Positions 29,426 to 40,944 are shown, counted from the first letter of the stretch. The stretch is DNA of 64,000 nt from an uncultured Loktanella sp. (GCA_937132065.1 CAKZNT010000013.1:1-64000); one strand, 5' to 3'. Notes: generated by a model from the letters alone, not told the origin. Made by a program: numbers and translations.

Positions 29426-31620
29426 CCGACTTTACAATGAAGACCGACGCAGACGGCGTTGCAACGATCACATGGGGTACCGTTGGCAAATCCATGAACG
29501 TGATGAACCAACAAGGGTTTGTCGACCTCGACGCGCTGGTTGATCAGGCACTTGGCGACGACTCCATCAAAGGTGTGATTATTACCTCTGGCAAAGAAGG
29601 CACATTTGCTGGCGGCATGGACCTCAACATCATCGCCAAGATGAAAGAAAGCGCGGGCGATAACCCCGCGCAGGGGCTCATGGAAGGGCTGATGGCCTCG
29701 CACGCGATCCTGCGCAAGATCGAACGCGCTGGCATGGATCCCAAAACCAACAAGGGCGGCAAGCCGATTGCTTGCGCCATGCAGGGCACGGGGCTTGGCA
29801 TCGGATTCGAGATCCCGCTGTCTTGTCACCGCATCTTTGTTGCGGACAATCCCAAGGCCAAAATCGGCCTGCCCGAGATCATGGTCGGCATCTTCCCGGG
29901 CATGGGCGGAACAACGCGGCTTGTGCGCAAAATGGGCGCGATGGCCGCCTCTCCCTTCCTGCTCGAAGGCAAGCTGTCTGATCCAAAGAAGGCCAAGGCC
30001 GCTGGCTTGGTCGACGAGGTTGTGCCCGCAGACGAGTTGCTCTCTGCCGCGAAGGCATGGGTGCTCTCCGAGCCAACAATCGTGAAGCCTTGGGATGAAA
30101 AGGGTTATAAAATGCCTGGCGGCACGCCATATCACCCTGCTGGCTTTATGACATTCGTCGGTGCGTCCGCGATGGTTAACGGCAAAACACAAGGCGCATT
30201 TCCAGCTGCAAAAGCCCTGTTGTCTGCGGTCTACGAGGGCGCAATGGTCCCCTTCGACACCGCAATCAAGATCGAGGCGCGCTGGTTCACCAATGTTTTG
30301 ATGAATCCATCCTCCGAGGCGATGATCCGTTCATTGTTCATTAACAAGGAAGCGCTAGAAAAAGGTGCAAACCGCCCCGCTGTGCCTGACCAGAAGGTCA
30401 GCAAAGTAGGGGTTATTGGTGCGGGCATGATGGGCGCAGGCATTGCGCTGGTGTCCGCATTGGCTGGCATCGAGGTTGTATTGATCGATGCCAAACAAGA
30501 AGCGGCAGATAAGGGAAAATCTTATACTGCCGATTATATGGACAAAGGGATTTCGCGCAAAAAGGCGACCCCTGAAAAGAAAGAGGCCGTTCTTGGCCTC
30601 ATCAACGCCACGACAGACTATAGCGCCCTTGCGGGTTGTGATCTGGTAGTCGAGGCTGTGTTCGAAGATGTAGGCGTCAAGGCAGACGTGACCGCAAAGG
30701 TGCAGGCCGTCACTGGCCCTGACTGCATTTTCGCCACCAACACATCAACCTTGCCAATCACCGAATTGGCCAAGGCGGCGCAAGATGCTGAAAAGTTCAT
30801 CGGCATCCACTTCTTTAGCCCCGTTGATAAGATGCTTTTGGTCGAGATCATCAAAGGTAAGCAGACTGGCGATGTCGCTGTCGCCAAGGCGCTCGATTTC
30901 GTGCGTCAGATCAAGAAAACACCGATTGTCGTGAATGACGAGCGGTTCTTCTATGCCAACCGTTGCATCATTCCTTACATCAACGAAGGCATTCGGATGG
31001 TGAAGGAAGGTGTCGCACCTGCCTTGATCGAGAACGCGGCAAAGCAGCTTGGTTTCCCACTCGGCCCGTTGCAACTCGTTGACGAAACCTCAGTTGATCT
31101 GGGCGTAAAGATCGCCAAGGCAACACGCGCCGCGATGGGTGATGCATATCCCGACGGCGAAGTTGATGAGGTTCTATTCTGGATGTTCGACGAGGGGCGC
31201 CTTGGCCGCAAGTCCAACTCTGGTTTCTACGCCTACGACGAAAAAGGAAAGCGGCAGGACCTATGGGAAGGGCTGGAAGCCAAGTATCCCAATGCGGCCG
31301 AGCAGCCGGACCTGATTATGGTGCAGCATCGCTTGATGTTCGCGCAGGTCTTGGAAGCTGTGCGCGCGCTAGAGGAAAACGTGCTCGAGGACATCCGCGA
31401 AGGTGACGTGGGTGCGATCCTTGGCTGGGGCTTTGCGCCTTGGTCTGGCGGCCCGTTTAGCTGGCTCGATATCATCGGCACACCATACGCCGCCGAGCGG
31501 TGCGACCAGTTGGCTGAAAAGTTCGGCGATCGCTTCGCAACGCCAGCACTCCTGCGTGAGATGGGTGACAAGGGGCAGTCGTTTTATGGCCGCTTCACTC
31601 AGCCAGCCAAGGCCGCATAA
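29422..31620 (+). CDS. 3-hydroxyacyl-CoA dehydrogenase/enoyl-CoA hydratase (FadB/FadJ type)
   Basis: GMDLNIIAKM..., GIFPGMGGTTRLVRKMG, VGVIGAGMMGAGIALVSALAGIEVVLID. Confidence 0.95.
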   Translation: MTDFTMKTDADGVATITWGTVGKSMNVMNQQGFVDLDALVDQALGDDSIKGVIITSGKEGTFAGGMDLNIIAKMKESAGDNPAQGLMEGLMASHAILRKIERAGMDPKTNKGGKPIACAMQGTGLGIGFEIPLSCHRIFVADNPKAKIGLPEIMVGIFPGMGGTTRLVRKMGAMAASPFLLEGKLSDPKKAKAAGLVDEVVPADELLSAAKAWVLSEPTIVKPWDEKGYKMPGGTPYHPAGFMTFVGASAMVNGKTQGAFPAAKALLSAVYEGAMVPFDTAIKIEARWFTNVLMNPSSEAMIRSLFINKEALEKGANRPAVPDQKVSKVGVIGAGMMGAGIALVSALAGIEVVLIDAKQEAADKGKSYTADYMDKGISRKKATPEKKEAVLGLINATTDYSALAGCDLVVEAVFEDVGVKADVTAKVQAVTGPDCIFATNTSTLPITELAKAAQDAEKFIGIHFFSPVDKMLLVEIIKGKQTGDVAVAKALDFVRQIKKTPIVVNDERFFYANRCIIPYINEGIRMVKEGVAPALIENAAKQLGFPLGPLQLVDETSVDLGVKIAKATRAAMGDAYPDGEVDEVLFWMFDEGRLGRKSNSGFYAYDEKGKRQDLWEGLEAKYPNAAEQPDLIMVQHRLMFAQVLEAVRALEENVLEDIREGDVGAILGWGFAPWSGGPFSWLDIIGTPYAAERCDQLAEKFGDRFATPALLREMGDKGQSFYGRFTQPAKAA

Positions 31621-31641
31621 GCGATCATAACCCCTAAAATC

Positions 31642-31672
31642 AGGCGCGGGCAGCGATGCTTGCGCCTTTTTT
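31642..31672. terminator. Rho-independent terminator
   Basis: AGGCGC...GCGCCT followed by TTTTT. Confidence 0.65.
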
Positions 31673-32306
31673 ATGCGCTATGATCGGGGTCAAACCGATA
31701 CCCTGACCGCGCGATATCTTCTTTACAAAGTGCGCCAACAAGCGCCGCATCGTCGGCCGTGTAATAGGGCCGCCAGTCGCGATTGCGCATAGACCTATTG
31801 ACCATTGGAATAGTTAGCTCAAACCCTAAGTGATCCCAAAGCGGCGCAAGATCAGCTTCCAGATGCTCAAGCCGAAAGAAATGCGCCCCGTCATTCACAT
31901 AGGATTTATAGGGGCTCAGGCGCACCGCCCGCTGGAGCGCAGGCGTATTGATAAACCCGCTAAAGTCCACTGTCTTGGCCAGTCCCACGGCAGGATGATC
32001 AAACGTCTGGTCTTGCAGCCAAGTGTAGTAGCTGACCAACCGGTCCCACGGATTGCGCACCAGCGTGAACACAAACATGCCCCGCGTGTCTACCGCACCT
32101 GCCATGTCGCCAACCGTGCTGTGCTTCCACACCCGCCCTGCCGCGTTCAATCCGGCCAGCTTCCCCTTGCGCTTGATCGCCTTTGGCGTGTCCCCGATAA
32201 GAATATCATCCTTCATCGCACGCGCCTCAAGCGCCGTCGCAAGGGCCGTGCCACCCGTTTTGGGGATGTGGGCAAAGATATAGTTGCGGCCCGTCGATAT
32301 GATCAT
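31671..32306 (-). CDS. Sulfotransferase family protein
   Basis: FAHIPKTGGTALATALE, FTLVRNPWDRLVSYYTWLQ. Confidence 0.88.
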   Translation of the reverse strand: MIISTGRNYIFAHIPKTGGTALATALEARAMKDDILIGDTPKAIKRKGKLAGLNAAGRVWKHSTVGDMAGAVDTRGMFVFTLVRNPWDRLVSYYTWLQDQTFDHPAVGLAKTVDFSGFINTPALQRAVRLSPYKSYVNDGAHFFRLEHLEADLAPLWDHLGFELTIPMVNRSMRNRDWRPYYTADDAALVGALCKEDIARSGYRFDPDHSA

Positions 32307-32401
32307 TCCAGCAGTCCTAGCTTCGCACAATTGCCCATTGCTTTAAATGTAAGACATATCCTAGGGTCAACAGACAAGGCAATGGTGAGGGGGGCTTTCC
32401 G

Positions 32402-34027
32402 ATGGGGTGGATGCAGGACGAGGCAGGGCTAGAGAAATGTGCCGCGAATTATGTGCCGCTTACGCCGCTGTCGCACTTGAACCGGGCCCGCACGGTTTTT
32501 GCTGATCGCACCGCCGTTATCTATGGTGATACACGCCGCACCTATGCGCAGTATCATGCCCGCGCTTCACAACTTGCCTCCGCATTACAGGTAGCGGGCA
32601 TCACCAATGGCGATGTGGTTGCAACTGTCCTCCCCAACATTCCGGCGCAGTCCGAAGCGGCCTTTGGTGTGCCTGCTTGCGGTGCTGTCCTCAATACGAT
32701 CAACACCCGCCTCGACGTCGATACAGTGGCCTATATTTTTGACCACGGCGGCGGCAAAGCGGTGCTTGTTGACAGCCAGTTCCTACCTGTCGTTGAGGCG
32801 GCGATAACCGCCATGGACGGCCCTGCCCCGCTCATCATCGAAGTGCCAGACCCGGTCGCGGGAATAGCGGCGAGCGGCAATCATGCGGTGTATGAGGATT
32901 TTCTCGCCAAGGGTGATCCCGCATTCGCATGGGCCTTGCCGCAAGACGAATGGGAAAGCCTCGCGCTCAACTATACATCAGGCACAACAGGGCGGCCCAA
33001 GGGGGTCGTCTATAGTCACCGCGGCGCTTACCTGATGACGATGGGCACGCCGATATCGTGGCAGTTGTCCCTGTTTCCAATCTATCTGCAAATCGTGCCG
33101 CTGTTTCATTGCAACGGCTGGAACCACACATGGATGATCCCTGCGCTCGGTGGCACTGTGGTTTGCTGCCGCGATATTACCGCTGGCGCAATCTACGACG
33201 CGATTGCCGATCACGGGGTCACGCATTTTGGCGGCGCTCCGATTGTGCTCAACATGATTGTCAACGCCAAGCCAGACGCGCGGCGCATCTTTAAGCACAC
33301 CGTGGATGTCTTTACCGCAGGCGCGCCCCCCGCCCCTGCCACGCTATCTGCGATTGGGGATCTCGGGTTTCATGTGACACAAGTCTACGGGCTGACCGAA
33401 ACCTACGGACATGTCACCGAATGTATCTGGGACCAAGCTTGGGCAGAACTTCCCACTGATGCACAAGCCAGCATCAAGGCGCACCAAGGGGTCGCCTTCC
33501 CCATTCTCGAAGACGCCACGGTCATGGACACGGCAATGCAACAGGTGGCCAAAGACGGGGCAACGCAAGGCGAAATCGTCATGCGGGGCAACACGGTGAT
33601 GAAGGGTTATTACCGCAACGCCGCCGCCACCAGTAAGGCGTTTTCTGGTGGCTACTTTCACTCAGAAGACCTCGCCGTGCAGCATCCAAATAGCTACATG
33701 CAGATTTCTGATCGGGCCAAAGATATCATTATTTCGGGTGGCGAAAACATCAGTTCCGTCGAAGTCGAAGGCGCCCTGATGCACCATCAAAGCATAAACC
33801 TGTGCGCCGTCGTCGCAAAGCCTGATGATAAATGGGGCGAAGTTCCCTGTGCGTTTGTCGAGCTCAAAGAAGGGCAAACTGGAGACGAGGCCGAGATAAT
33901 CGCCTTTGTGCGCACGCGCCTTGCAGGTTTTAAATGCCCCAAGCGGGTCGTCTTCCAAGAGCTACCCAAAACATCGACAGGCAAAATCCAGAAATTCGAA
34001 CTGCGTGTGATCGCAAAGGCGCTCTAA
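32402..34027 (+). CDS. AMP-binding acyl-CoA synthetase (medium-chain type)
   Basis: LNYTSGTTGRPKGVVYSHRGAYL, QVYGLTETYGHVTEC, SDRAKDIIISGGENISSVEVE. Confidence 0.94.
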   Translation: MGWMQDEAGLEKCAANYVPLTPLSHLNRARTVFADRTAVIYGDTRRTYAQYHARASQLASALQVAGITNGDVVATVLPNIPAQSEAAFGVPACGAVLNTINTRLDVDTVAYIFDHGGGKAVLVDSQFLPVVEAAITAMDGPAPLIIEVPDPVAGIAASGNHAVYEDFLAKGDPAFAWALPQDEWESLALNYTSGTTGRPKGVVYSHRGAYLMTMGTPISWQLSLFPIYLQIVPLFHCNGWNHTWMIPALGGTVVCCRDITAGAIYDAIADHGVTHFGGAPIVLNMIVNAKPDARRIFKHTVDVFTAGAPPAPATLSAIGDLGFHVTQVYGLTETYGHVTECIWDQAWAELPTDAQASIKAHQGVAFPILEDATVMDTAMQQVAKDGATQGEIVMRGNTVMKGYYRNAAATSKAFSGGYFHSEDLAVQHPNSYMQISDRAKDIIISGGENISSVEVEGALMHHQSINLCAVVAKPDDKWGEVPCAFVELKEGQTGDEAEIIAFVRTRLAGFKCPKRVVFQELPKTSTGKIQKFELRVIAKAL

Positions 34028-34087
34028 GGCATCTACACAAAGTCGCAATTGGGCGCTACACTGCTGGAAACAAACAAAAGCAGGCAC

Positions 34088-35107
34088 ATGACGGCACTCC
34101 GTGAATATGAACGGTTAGAATGCAGCGGGCTTTGGCGCGCCAATGCCGATGCCCAAAGGCGTGATGTGTTGGTGAACTTTGGCAACGCAACACTCGTCAT
34201 TTCCGATAGCGCAGGACGGCCCCTGACCCATTGGTCACTGCCCGCCGTGATCCGCCAGAACGCGGGAAAATTACCTGCCATTTTCACGCCGGGCGCGGAC
34301 GCAGACGAAACCATCGAAATAGATGACGAGACTATGATTGATGCGATCGAAAAGGTGCTGAAGTCAGTCGCAAAATCCCGTCCGACACCTGGAAAACTGC
34401 GGCACGCCATGACAATCGGGCTGCTTGCGACCACAGCGCTGCTTGCGGTGTTCTGGCTGCCAAACGCGCTGACGCGACAAACCATGTCAGTTGTGCCAAT
34501 CAGCAAACGTGCAGAAATCGGGGCTGTGGTTCTGGGACACGTGCAGCGGCTCACAGGGCCACGCTGCCGCAATCAAGACGGCACTGCCGCGCTCGAAACT
34601 TTGCGAAAGCGGCTCTTTGGGGCAAACGCTGACGGGCAGATCATTGTGCTTCCCCAGCTTGCGCAGGGCGCCGTTGCCCTGCCTGGCGGCATCATCCTCC
34701 TTGACCGTCGCGTCATCGAGAATGCAGATGATCCGGCCGTGCCTGCGGGCTACATGGTTGCCGCCGCGAAAGATCGGGAATTGACCGATCCTCTCGCCGC
34801 AATTCTCAAATCTGTCGGGCTACGTCAGACCCTTGGGTTGCTCACCACTGGTGACCTCCCCGCAGCGGCATTGCAAGAATATGCGCGCACAGTGACCGAG
34901 GCCGACCCTGCCTTTCCAAGCGATGCGGATCTTATTGATGCGTTTGATGGCGCACAAATTCCGACAGGCCCGTTTGCCTATGCACGCGATGCCAGCGGGC
35001 AACGCACGCGCGTTCTCATTGCAAACGATCCATTTGCTGAACGCGACGAACCCGAAATTCTAGATGATGCAAATTGGGTGCGCTTGCAAGGGATCTGCAT
35101 CAGCTAA
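34088..35107 (+). CDS. Membrane-anchored M48-peptidase-like protein lacking HExxH
   Basis: TM helix near residue 100; VALPGGIILLDRRVIE resembles M48 ALPGG motif but no HExxH follows. Confidence 0.55.
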   Translation: MTALREYERLECSGLWRANADAQRRDVLVNFGNATLVISDSAGRPLTHWSLPAVIRQNAGKLPAIFTPGADADETIEIDDETMIDAIEKVLKSVAKSRPTPGKLRHAMTIGLLATTALLAVFWLPNALTRQTMSVVPISKRAEIGAVVLGHVQRLTGPRCRNQDGTAALETLRKRLFGANADGQIIVLPQLAQGAVALPGGIILLDRRVIENADDPAVPAGYMVAAAKDRELTDPLAAILKSVGLRQTLGLLTTGDLPAAALQEYARTVTEADPAFPSDADLIDAFDGAQIPTGPFAYARDASGQRTRVLIANDPFAERDEPEILDDANWVRLQGICIS

Positions 35108-35172
35108 CCGTTGGTATGAGAACAAGAAAAGACCCCGCCAATCGCTAGCAGGGCCTTTTCCCGGGAGACAGT

Positions 35173-36741
35173 TTAGTTCCGTGTGTATGCGCTAGAATAA
35201 CCCGCGCTACGTGCGGCGCGAAGCCCACGGTTCAATTCATTTGCGCTGCCAAACGGCCCCAGCATAACAACTTTATAGATCGCGCCACCTTGGGATTTAT
35301 TCGCCATGCCTACGGGCAGGCCCATCGCCATAAAGCGCTGACCGACCTGCTGCGCACCGTTCACATCCACAAACGTGCCGACCTGCACAAAGCGATGGTT
35401 TGGGGCAGCGGTGACTTTTGGCGTGACAGAGCGGGACGACACGCGTGCTTGCAAGGCTGGCGCGGCCTGACGGGTGTTAATGGAGGCTTGCGGGATGCCA
35501 CGGTTCGGGTTGTGGCGCCCGTCGTTCCAAACGCGGGTGTAGCCTTTGGGCGGCGCCACAACTTCACGCTGCGAGCGGCCAACTGGATTGGAAGCAGGCA
35601 CAGGCTTGGCCTGCAAGAACCCGAGCAAAGGCGCGCTTGCGGCGTTGTTTGTGCTGCGCGCAACAAGGCTTGATGTTGAAACCGGCTGTGTTTGCGGACC
35701 ACACCGAACGGCCTGACCATCAACAGTCAGCATGCGCGCAGGGCAGTTGGCTTGCGCAATCGCGCGCGGCGTCACAGAAGGCGCAGACGGCACGCTAGGG
35801 CCAGACGGAACAGCAGACCGCGCGATTTGTGTCGTTGAAACAGGTTGCGTTTGTGGGCCACAGCGCACAGGCAAACCAGTCACGGCATTTACGTAGTTGC
35901 GTCCCGTAGCGCTAATATCCGCACAGACCTGCGCCATTGTCATGCGCGGCGTTGTCGCCGCAGCAACTCTTGGCGCAGGAGCAACGCCACCACAGTCGAT
36001 GACCCGTCCGGTTGTGCTGCTCACAAAACCTGGTTGCGGGCCGGTGCGACCGACACAAAAGGACCCCTTGGTCTGACGAGCTGGTGCAGCTGACGCCACT
36101 ACAGGCGCTGTCACACGGGCGATCTGTGCAGCAGGTGCAGGCGCACCACCGCAATCAATGACACGCCCCGTGCGGTTACTCACAAATCCGGGCTGCGGAC
36201 CTGTGCGACCGACACAAAATGCTGCGCGTTTCTGCAATGGGGCCGCCACTGGCTCTGGCGCGGCAACCGGGGCAACAGGTGCGACTGGCGCAGGGGCAAC
36301 GGCCGCTTGCGTCACAACACGCGGCGAACGGGCAGTGGCTGTATTGGCATTCGGGATTTGCACGATGCTAGGGCGGGTCGTCACCGAGGCCACCGTGCGG
36401 ATCGGCGCGCCCACGTTGCGCACACGCGGTGCGGCAGGCGCAGCAGCAATCACAGGCGCAGGGGGCGGCGCAACCACTGGCGCAGGTTCAGGGGCCGCAC
36501 GCGCAACCGTTGGCTGAAAGCTGCAAAGCTGGTTGCGACGGCGGTCCACACGCGGAACCCACGTCACCGCACCACCAATCCCGGCACGGACAAAAGCACA
36601 GCCCTCGCTATCAACATACTGGTTAGCCGAATAAGAAAGCGGCGGAATTTCTGCTGGAATAGCACTTGCTTGGGCGAAAACTGATTGACCACTGATGCCC
36701 AACATCAAGACTGCTGCGCTTACAATTTCACGATACGACAT
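35173..36741 (-). CDS. SPOR-domain secreted protein with Cys-containing internal repeats
   Basis: Signal peptide; [25 protein letters not shown] x2, [12 protein letters not shown] x2; C-terminal [31 protein letters not shown]-like. Confidence 0.75.
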   Translation of the reverse strand: MSYREIVSAAVLMLGISGQSVFAQASAIPAEIPPLSYSANQYVDSEGCAFVRAGIGGAVTWVPRVDRRRNQLCSFQPTVARAAPEPAPVVAPPPAPVIAAAPAAPRVRNVGAPIRTVASVTTRPSIVQIPNANTATARSPRVVTQAAVAPAPVAPVAPVAAPEPVAAPLQKRAAFCVGRTGPQPGFVSNRTGRVIDCGGAPAPAAQIARVTAPVVASAAPARQTKGSFCVGRTGPQPGFVSSTTGRVIDCGGVAPAPRVAAATTPRMTMAQVCADISATGRNYVNAVTGLPVRCGPQTQPVSTTQIARSAVPSGPSVPSAPSVTPRAIAQANCPARMLTVDGQAVRCGPQTQPVSTSSLVARSTNNAASAPLLGFLQAKPVPASNPVGRSQREVVAPPKGYTRVWNDGRHNPNRGIPQASINTRQAAPALQARVSSRSVTPKVTAAPNHRFVQVGTFVDVNGAQQVGQRFMAMGLPVGMANKSQGGAIYKVVMLGPFGSANELNRGLRAARSAGYSSAYTRN

Positions 36742-36828
36742 TTTCGCCCCCACTAGATATTGTGGGAAGATGGCGAACAATCCCATTTTTGTAAAGAGAT
36801 TGTTCGCAATACTAGCGTTTTAACGGGT

Positions 36829-37461
36829 CTATTTAGTGCCAAACATCCGGTCACCCGCATCCCCTAGCCCAGGGACAATATATCCATGGTCATTGAGGCG
36901 GGTATCAACTGCTGCGGTCACAATTGGCACATCTGGATGGGCTTCTTTCATGCGGGCAATGCCTTCGGGGGACGCCAGTAGACACATAAACCGAATATTC
37001 TTCGCGCCCGCCTTTTTCAAAAGATCAATTGCCGCGACAGAGGAATTGCCAGTCGCAAGCATCGGGTCTACAGCGATGACCAACCGGTCCTCCAGCTCCG
37101 TGGGAACCTTGAAATAATATTGCACGGGTTGCAGGGTTTCCTCATCACGATATAGCCCGACAAAACCGACGCGCGCCGAGGGGATCAGCTCCAAAATCCC
37201 GTCCAGCAGGCCATTGCCCGCGCGCAAAATAGAGATGAGCGCCAACTTTTTCCCATCAATAACAGGGGCATCCATTTCCTGCATCGGGGTGTCGATCTTG
37301 CGGGTTGTCATCGGAAGGCCACGCGTGACCTCATAGGCAAGCAACTGGCTAATCTCGCGAAGCAACTGGCGAAACTGCGCCGTTGAGGTCTCTTTGTCAC
37401 GCATAATCGTCAACTTATGCTGCACAAGCGGATGGGTTACATGGGTCAGGTATTCAGTCAT
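36829..37461 (-). CDS. upp: Uracil phosphoribosyltransferase
   Basis: [42 protein letters not shown]. Confidence 0.97.
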   Translation of the reverse strand: MTEYLTHVTHPLVQHKLTIMRDKETSTAQFRQLLREISQLLAYEVTRGLPMTTRKIDTPMQEMDAPVIDGKKLALISILRAGNGLLDGILELIPSARVGFVGLYRDEETLQPVQYYFKVPTELEDRLVIAVDPMLATGNSSVAAIDLLKKAGAKNIRFMCLLASPEGIARMKEAHPDVPIVTAAVDTRLNDHGYIVPGLGDAGDRMFGTK

Positions 37462-38447
37462 TTGGCAGGCTCCAGTTTCTTTGCAATTTTGGCACGGGTT
37501 GCATCATTGCAATAAGCAGCCGCAAGCGCAGTTTGATGTATTTCAGCAAAATCCGATTCATCCCAGCCAAATGTTTTGGCAAGCATTTCGTATTCATAGG
37601 TCATTGTCGTGTGGAAAAACGGCGGGTCATCAGTCGAAACCGTGACCGCAACACCCGCATCGCGCAATTTCTGGATCGGATGGGACGCCCAGTCGCTTAC
37701 CGCGCCTAGCACAACATTCGAGCCGGGGCAGACCTCAAGGACAATCCCCTTTTCAACGATTTCAGCGAGCAGGTTTTGATCTGCCACCGCGTTAATGCCA
37801 TGCCCGATACGGTTCACACCCAGATCGCGGATCGTGTCGGCAACCATATCAGGGCCGCCCCATTCGCCCGCATGACAAGTAAGCGGCAGCCCCGCCTCAC
37901 GCGCCATATCAAAGCTATAGGCAAAGTCCTTTGGCCGCCCTTCCATCTCGGCACCTGCCATTCCAAAACCAACAATAAAATCGCCGTTGGTTTCGGCGGC
38001 GCATTTTGCGGCGGTCTTGGCTTGCTCGGGGCCAAAATGACGGATCGCGGTCACAATCCCCTTTAACGTGATACCCATGTCACGCTCTGCCTCAGACGCC
38101 GCGCGGCTCATAGCGTCTAGATACTCGCGCCACGCACCAACATCCCCGCCGCCACAAAAGTCAGGCGAAACAAAGGTTTCCGCGTAAACAACGCCGTGCT
38201 TTGCAGTCTCCTCCAACACAGCAAGCGTCAGGCGATAAAAATCTTCGGGCGACGTCAACGGGGTGCAAGCGGCCTCGTATGTCTGCAAGAACGCGGCAAA
38301 TCCTTGGTAGGCATAATTGCCATCCCGGTCGAAAATTTTGGAAAGATCGATGTTCTTTTCACGGGCGAGCCCCGCAATGAACTTGGGTGGAGCTGCGCCC
38401 TCCAGATGAAGGTGCAATTCGACCTTCGGCATGTTTTGAAAACTCAT
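37458..38447 (-). CDS. add: Adenosine deaminase
   Basis: [48 protein letters not shown]. Confidence 0.95.
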   Translation of the reverse strand: MSFQNMPKVELHLHLEGAAPPKFIAGLAREKNIDLSKIFDRDGNYAYQGFAAFLQTYEAACTPLTSPEDFYRLTLAVLEETAKHGVVYAETFVSPDFCGGGDVGAWREYLDAMSRAASEAERDMGITLKGIVTAIRHFGPEQAKTAAKCAAETNGDFIVGFGMAGAEMEGRPKDFAYSFDMAREAGLPLTCHAGEWGGPDMVADTIRDLGVNRIGHGINAVADQNLLAEIVEKGIVLEVCPGSNVVLGAVSDWASHPIQKLRDAGVAVTVSTDDPPFFHTTMTYEYEMLAKTFGWDESDFAEIHQTALAAAYCNDATRAKIAKKLEPAK

Positions 38448-39637
38448 AAGAAGCTGCGTCCTTCGCCGCTATAGGGAACATTGAGATGGGCCGCCACTGA
38501 CGCGCCCACATCCGTAAAGGCCAGCTGGCCCAGTTGCTTTGCGCCGATCCCATGCACCAACACAGGCACACGTTCGCGCGTGTGATCCGTGCCGATCCAT
38601 GTCGGATCATTGCCGTGATCTGCGGTCACGATGAGCAAATCGTTCTCACCCAAACGCGGTAAAATCTTTGCAAGGGCGGCATCAAACCACTCCAGATGTT
38701 TTGCATAACCTACAACATCGCGGCGATGACCATATTCGCTGTCAAACTCGACAAAATTGGCAAAGACAAACGCGCCACCCTCTGCCGTATCAACAAGATC
38801 GTTCAAATGCCCCATCAGCGCGTGATCGCGCCCCTTGCGCACATCATCAATGCCGCGCATCGAGAAAATATCACCAATCTTTCCAATGGCATGCACGGGC
38901 TTACCTGCGGCATGAACGGCATCGCAAATTGTTGGCGCTGGTGGCGCAATCGCAAAATCGCGGCGGTATTGGGTGCGGCTAAACCCGCCTTCGGGCGTGC
39001 CAACAAACGGGCGTGCAATTACGCGCCCCACCTTCATTGCATGTAACGCAGGCGCAATATCCGCGCATAGCTTCAACAGCCGATCCCGTCCAAATACCTC
39101 TTCATGCGCCGCAATCTGCAACACTGAATCAACCGAGGTATAACAGATCGGCCAGCCGTTTTGCATATGGGCAGGCCCCTCCGCATCAATCACGGCAGTC
39201 CCCGAGGCATGCCTGTTCGCCAAAATCCCCGCCGTTCCCGCCGCTTCGCAAATCAGTGCTGACACTTCGGCAGGAAACGCGGGCTCTGTCTTGGGAAACG
39301 TATGCCACTCCCACGGCACAGGAACCCCCGCCAACTCCCAATGACCAGAGGGGGTGTCTTTCCCGTTCGACACTTCCGTCGCCGCACCCCAAGCACCATT
39401 TGGCGCCGCCGTCAGGCCGTCAGGCTGCATGCCAGAGGCAAGCTGAACCGCCGCCCCCAAGCCCAAACTGTCCAGCGTTTTCACAGCCAACGGGTGACCA
39501 GCAGCGGCACGGCTCTGCGCAATATGGCCTAAGGTGTTCGCACCCGTATCAGGGATTTCACCATTGAAAAACCGATCCGCATCAGGCGCGCCACCAATGC
39601 CGACACTGTCGATCACAATCAAAAACGCACGCGCCAT
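38444..39637 (-). CDS. deoB: Phosphopentomutase
   Basis: FLIVIDSVGIGGAPDADRF, SGHWELAGVPV, VTADHGNDPTWIGTDHTRERVPVL. Confidence 0.97.
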   Translation of the reverse strand: MARAFLIVIDSVGIGGAPDADRFFNGEIPDTGANTLGHIAQSRAAAGHPLAVKTLDSLGLGAAVQLASGMQPDGLTAAPNGAWGAATEVSNGKDTPSGHWELAGVPVPWEWHTFPKTEPAFPAEVSALICEAAGTAGILANRHASGTAVIDAEGPAHMQNGWPICYTSVDSVLQIAAHEEVFGRDRLLKLCADIAPALHAMKVGRVIARPFVGTPEGGFSRTQYRRDFAIAPPAPTICDAVHAAGKPVHAIGKIGDIFSMRGIDDVRKGRDHALMGHLNDLVDTAEGGAFVFANFVEFDSEYGHRRDVVGYAKHLEWFDAALAKILPRLGENDLLIVTADHGNDPTWIGTDHTRERVPVLVHGIGAKQLGQLAFTDVGASVAAHLNVPYSGEGRSFL

Positions 39638-39639
39638 CG

Positions 39640-40941
39640 CTAAGAAATCCTCTCAATCACCAAAGGCTTAAGGGGCGGTTTTTCACCAATCACAATCGCC
39701 TTCAAAACGGCTTGCGCCGCCGCTTCTGCATCACCCTCATTGGCGGCATGGATCGTGCAAAGCGGCTGGTTTTGCACGACGTTCGCGCCAAGCGGCACAA
39801 CATCCGACAGGCCAACCGCGGGGTTGATACGGTCGGTTTCAACGCGACGGCCACCGCCCAGATCGACCACCGCAAGCCCCAAGGCCTCACCGTCGATTGC
39901 CGACACATACCCGGCTTGCGGCGCGGTTACGTCACCAACGACACGTGCCTTTGGCAGATGGGTGCGCCAGTCGTCAGCCATATCAGGCGGACCTCCCATC
40001 ATCGCGATCATTTGGCTAAAGCGGGCCATTGCGCGACCCGACGAAATGGCGTCCCGCAGTTTGCGCTCTGCTGCGCCCTCATCCTCGCCGTGCAACGCCA
40101 AAACGCGCGCACCTAGGGCAACCGTGAGGTCATGCAAACGCGGCGCGGCGGCCTTGTTGCCCGCGAGAACTTCCATGCAAACGGCAACCTCCAGCGCATT
40201 GCCCAGCGCAGGCGCCAGAGGCTCATCCATGTTCGTGATCAAGGCAGCTGTCGGGCAACCTGCCCCATTGGCCACATCAACCAGCGCGCGTGCCAGTGCC
40301 TCGGCGTCAGCCTGCGACTTCATAAACGCACCCGTGCCAACCTTTACGTCAAGCACAAGCCCCTCTAGGCCAGCCGCCAGCTTTTTGGCCAAAATCGACG
40401 CCGTGATCAGATCAACACTATCGACCGTGCCAGTCACATCGCGGATCGCATAAAGGCGCTTGTCGGCGGGCGCGACCGCACCAGTCGCCCCGACAATCGC
40501 ACAGCCTGTTTTACGTAAAATCTGGCGGAACTTGGCTGCCGTCACATCCGTCGAAACACCCGGAATGGCTTCCAGTTTGTCAAGCGTGCCGCCCGTATGA
40601 CCAAGGCCACGGCCAGAAATCATCGGCACGATCACACCGCAAGCCGCAAGCGCAGGGGCGAGCAATAGCGACACAGGGTCACCAACGCCGCCCGTCGAAT
40701 GCTTGTCCAGAACAGGGCCGTCTACGTCCCATTTCAAGACCTTGCCGCTATCGCGCATGCCAGTCGTCAGGGCAATGCGACCTGCATCCGACAATCCGTT
40801 CAGACAGACCGCCATCGCAAACGCACCCGCTTGCGCATCCGACACTGCACCTGTCGCCAACCCCTTGGTAAACCAAGATAGTTCCGCGTCATCAGGGGTT
40901 TGCTTGCGGCGGACCTTGGCAATAATTGCGCGTGCATCCAT
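39640..40941 (-). CDS. deoA: Thymidine phosphorylase
   Basis: DKHSTGGVGDPVSLLLAP, SGRGLGHTGGTLDKLEAIPG. Confidence 0.97.
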   Translation of the reverse strand: MDARAIIAKVRRKQTPDDAELSWFTKGLATGAVSDAQAGAFAMAVCLNGLSDAGRIALTTGMRDSGKVLKWDVDGPVLDKHSTGGVGDPVSLLLAPALAACGVIVPMISGRGLGHTGGTLDKLEAIPGVSTDVTAAKFRQILRKTGCAIVGATGAVAPADKRLYAIRDVTGTVDSVDLITASILAKKLAAGLEGLVLDVKVGTGAFMKSQADAEALARALVDVANGAGCPTAALITNMDEPLAPALGNALEVAVCMEVLAGNKAAAPRLHDLTVALGARVLALHGEDEGAAERKLRDAISSGRAMARFSQMIAMMGGPPDMADDWRTHLPKARVVGDVTAPQAGYVSAIDGEALGLAVVDLGGGRRVETDRINPAVGLSDVVPLGANVVQNQPLCTIHAANEGDAEAAAQAVLKAIVIGEKPPLKPLVIERIS

Positions 40942-40944
40942 CGG

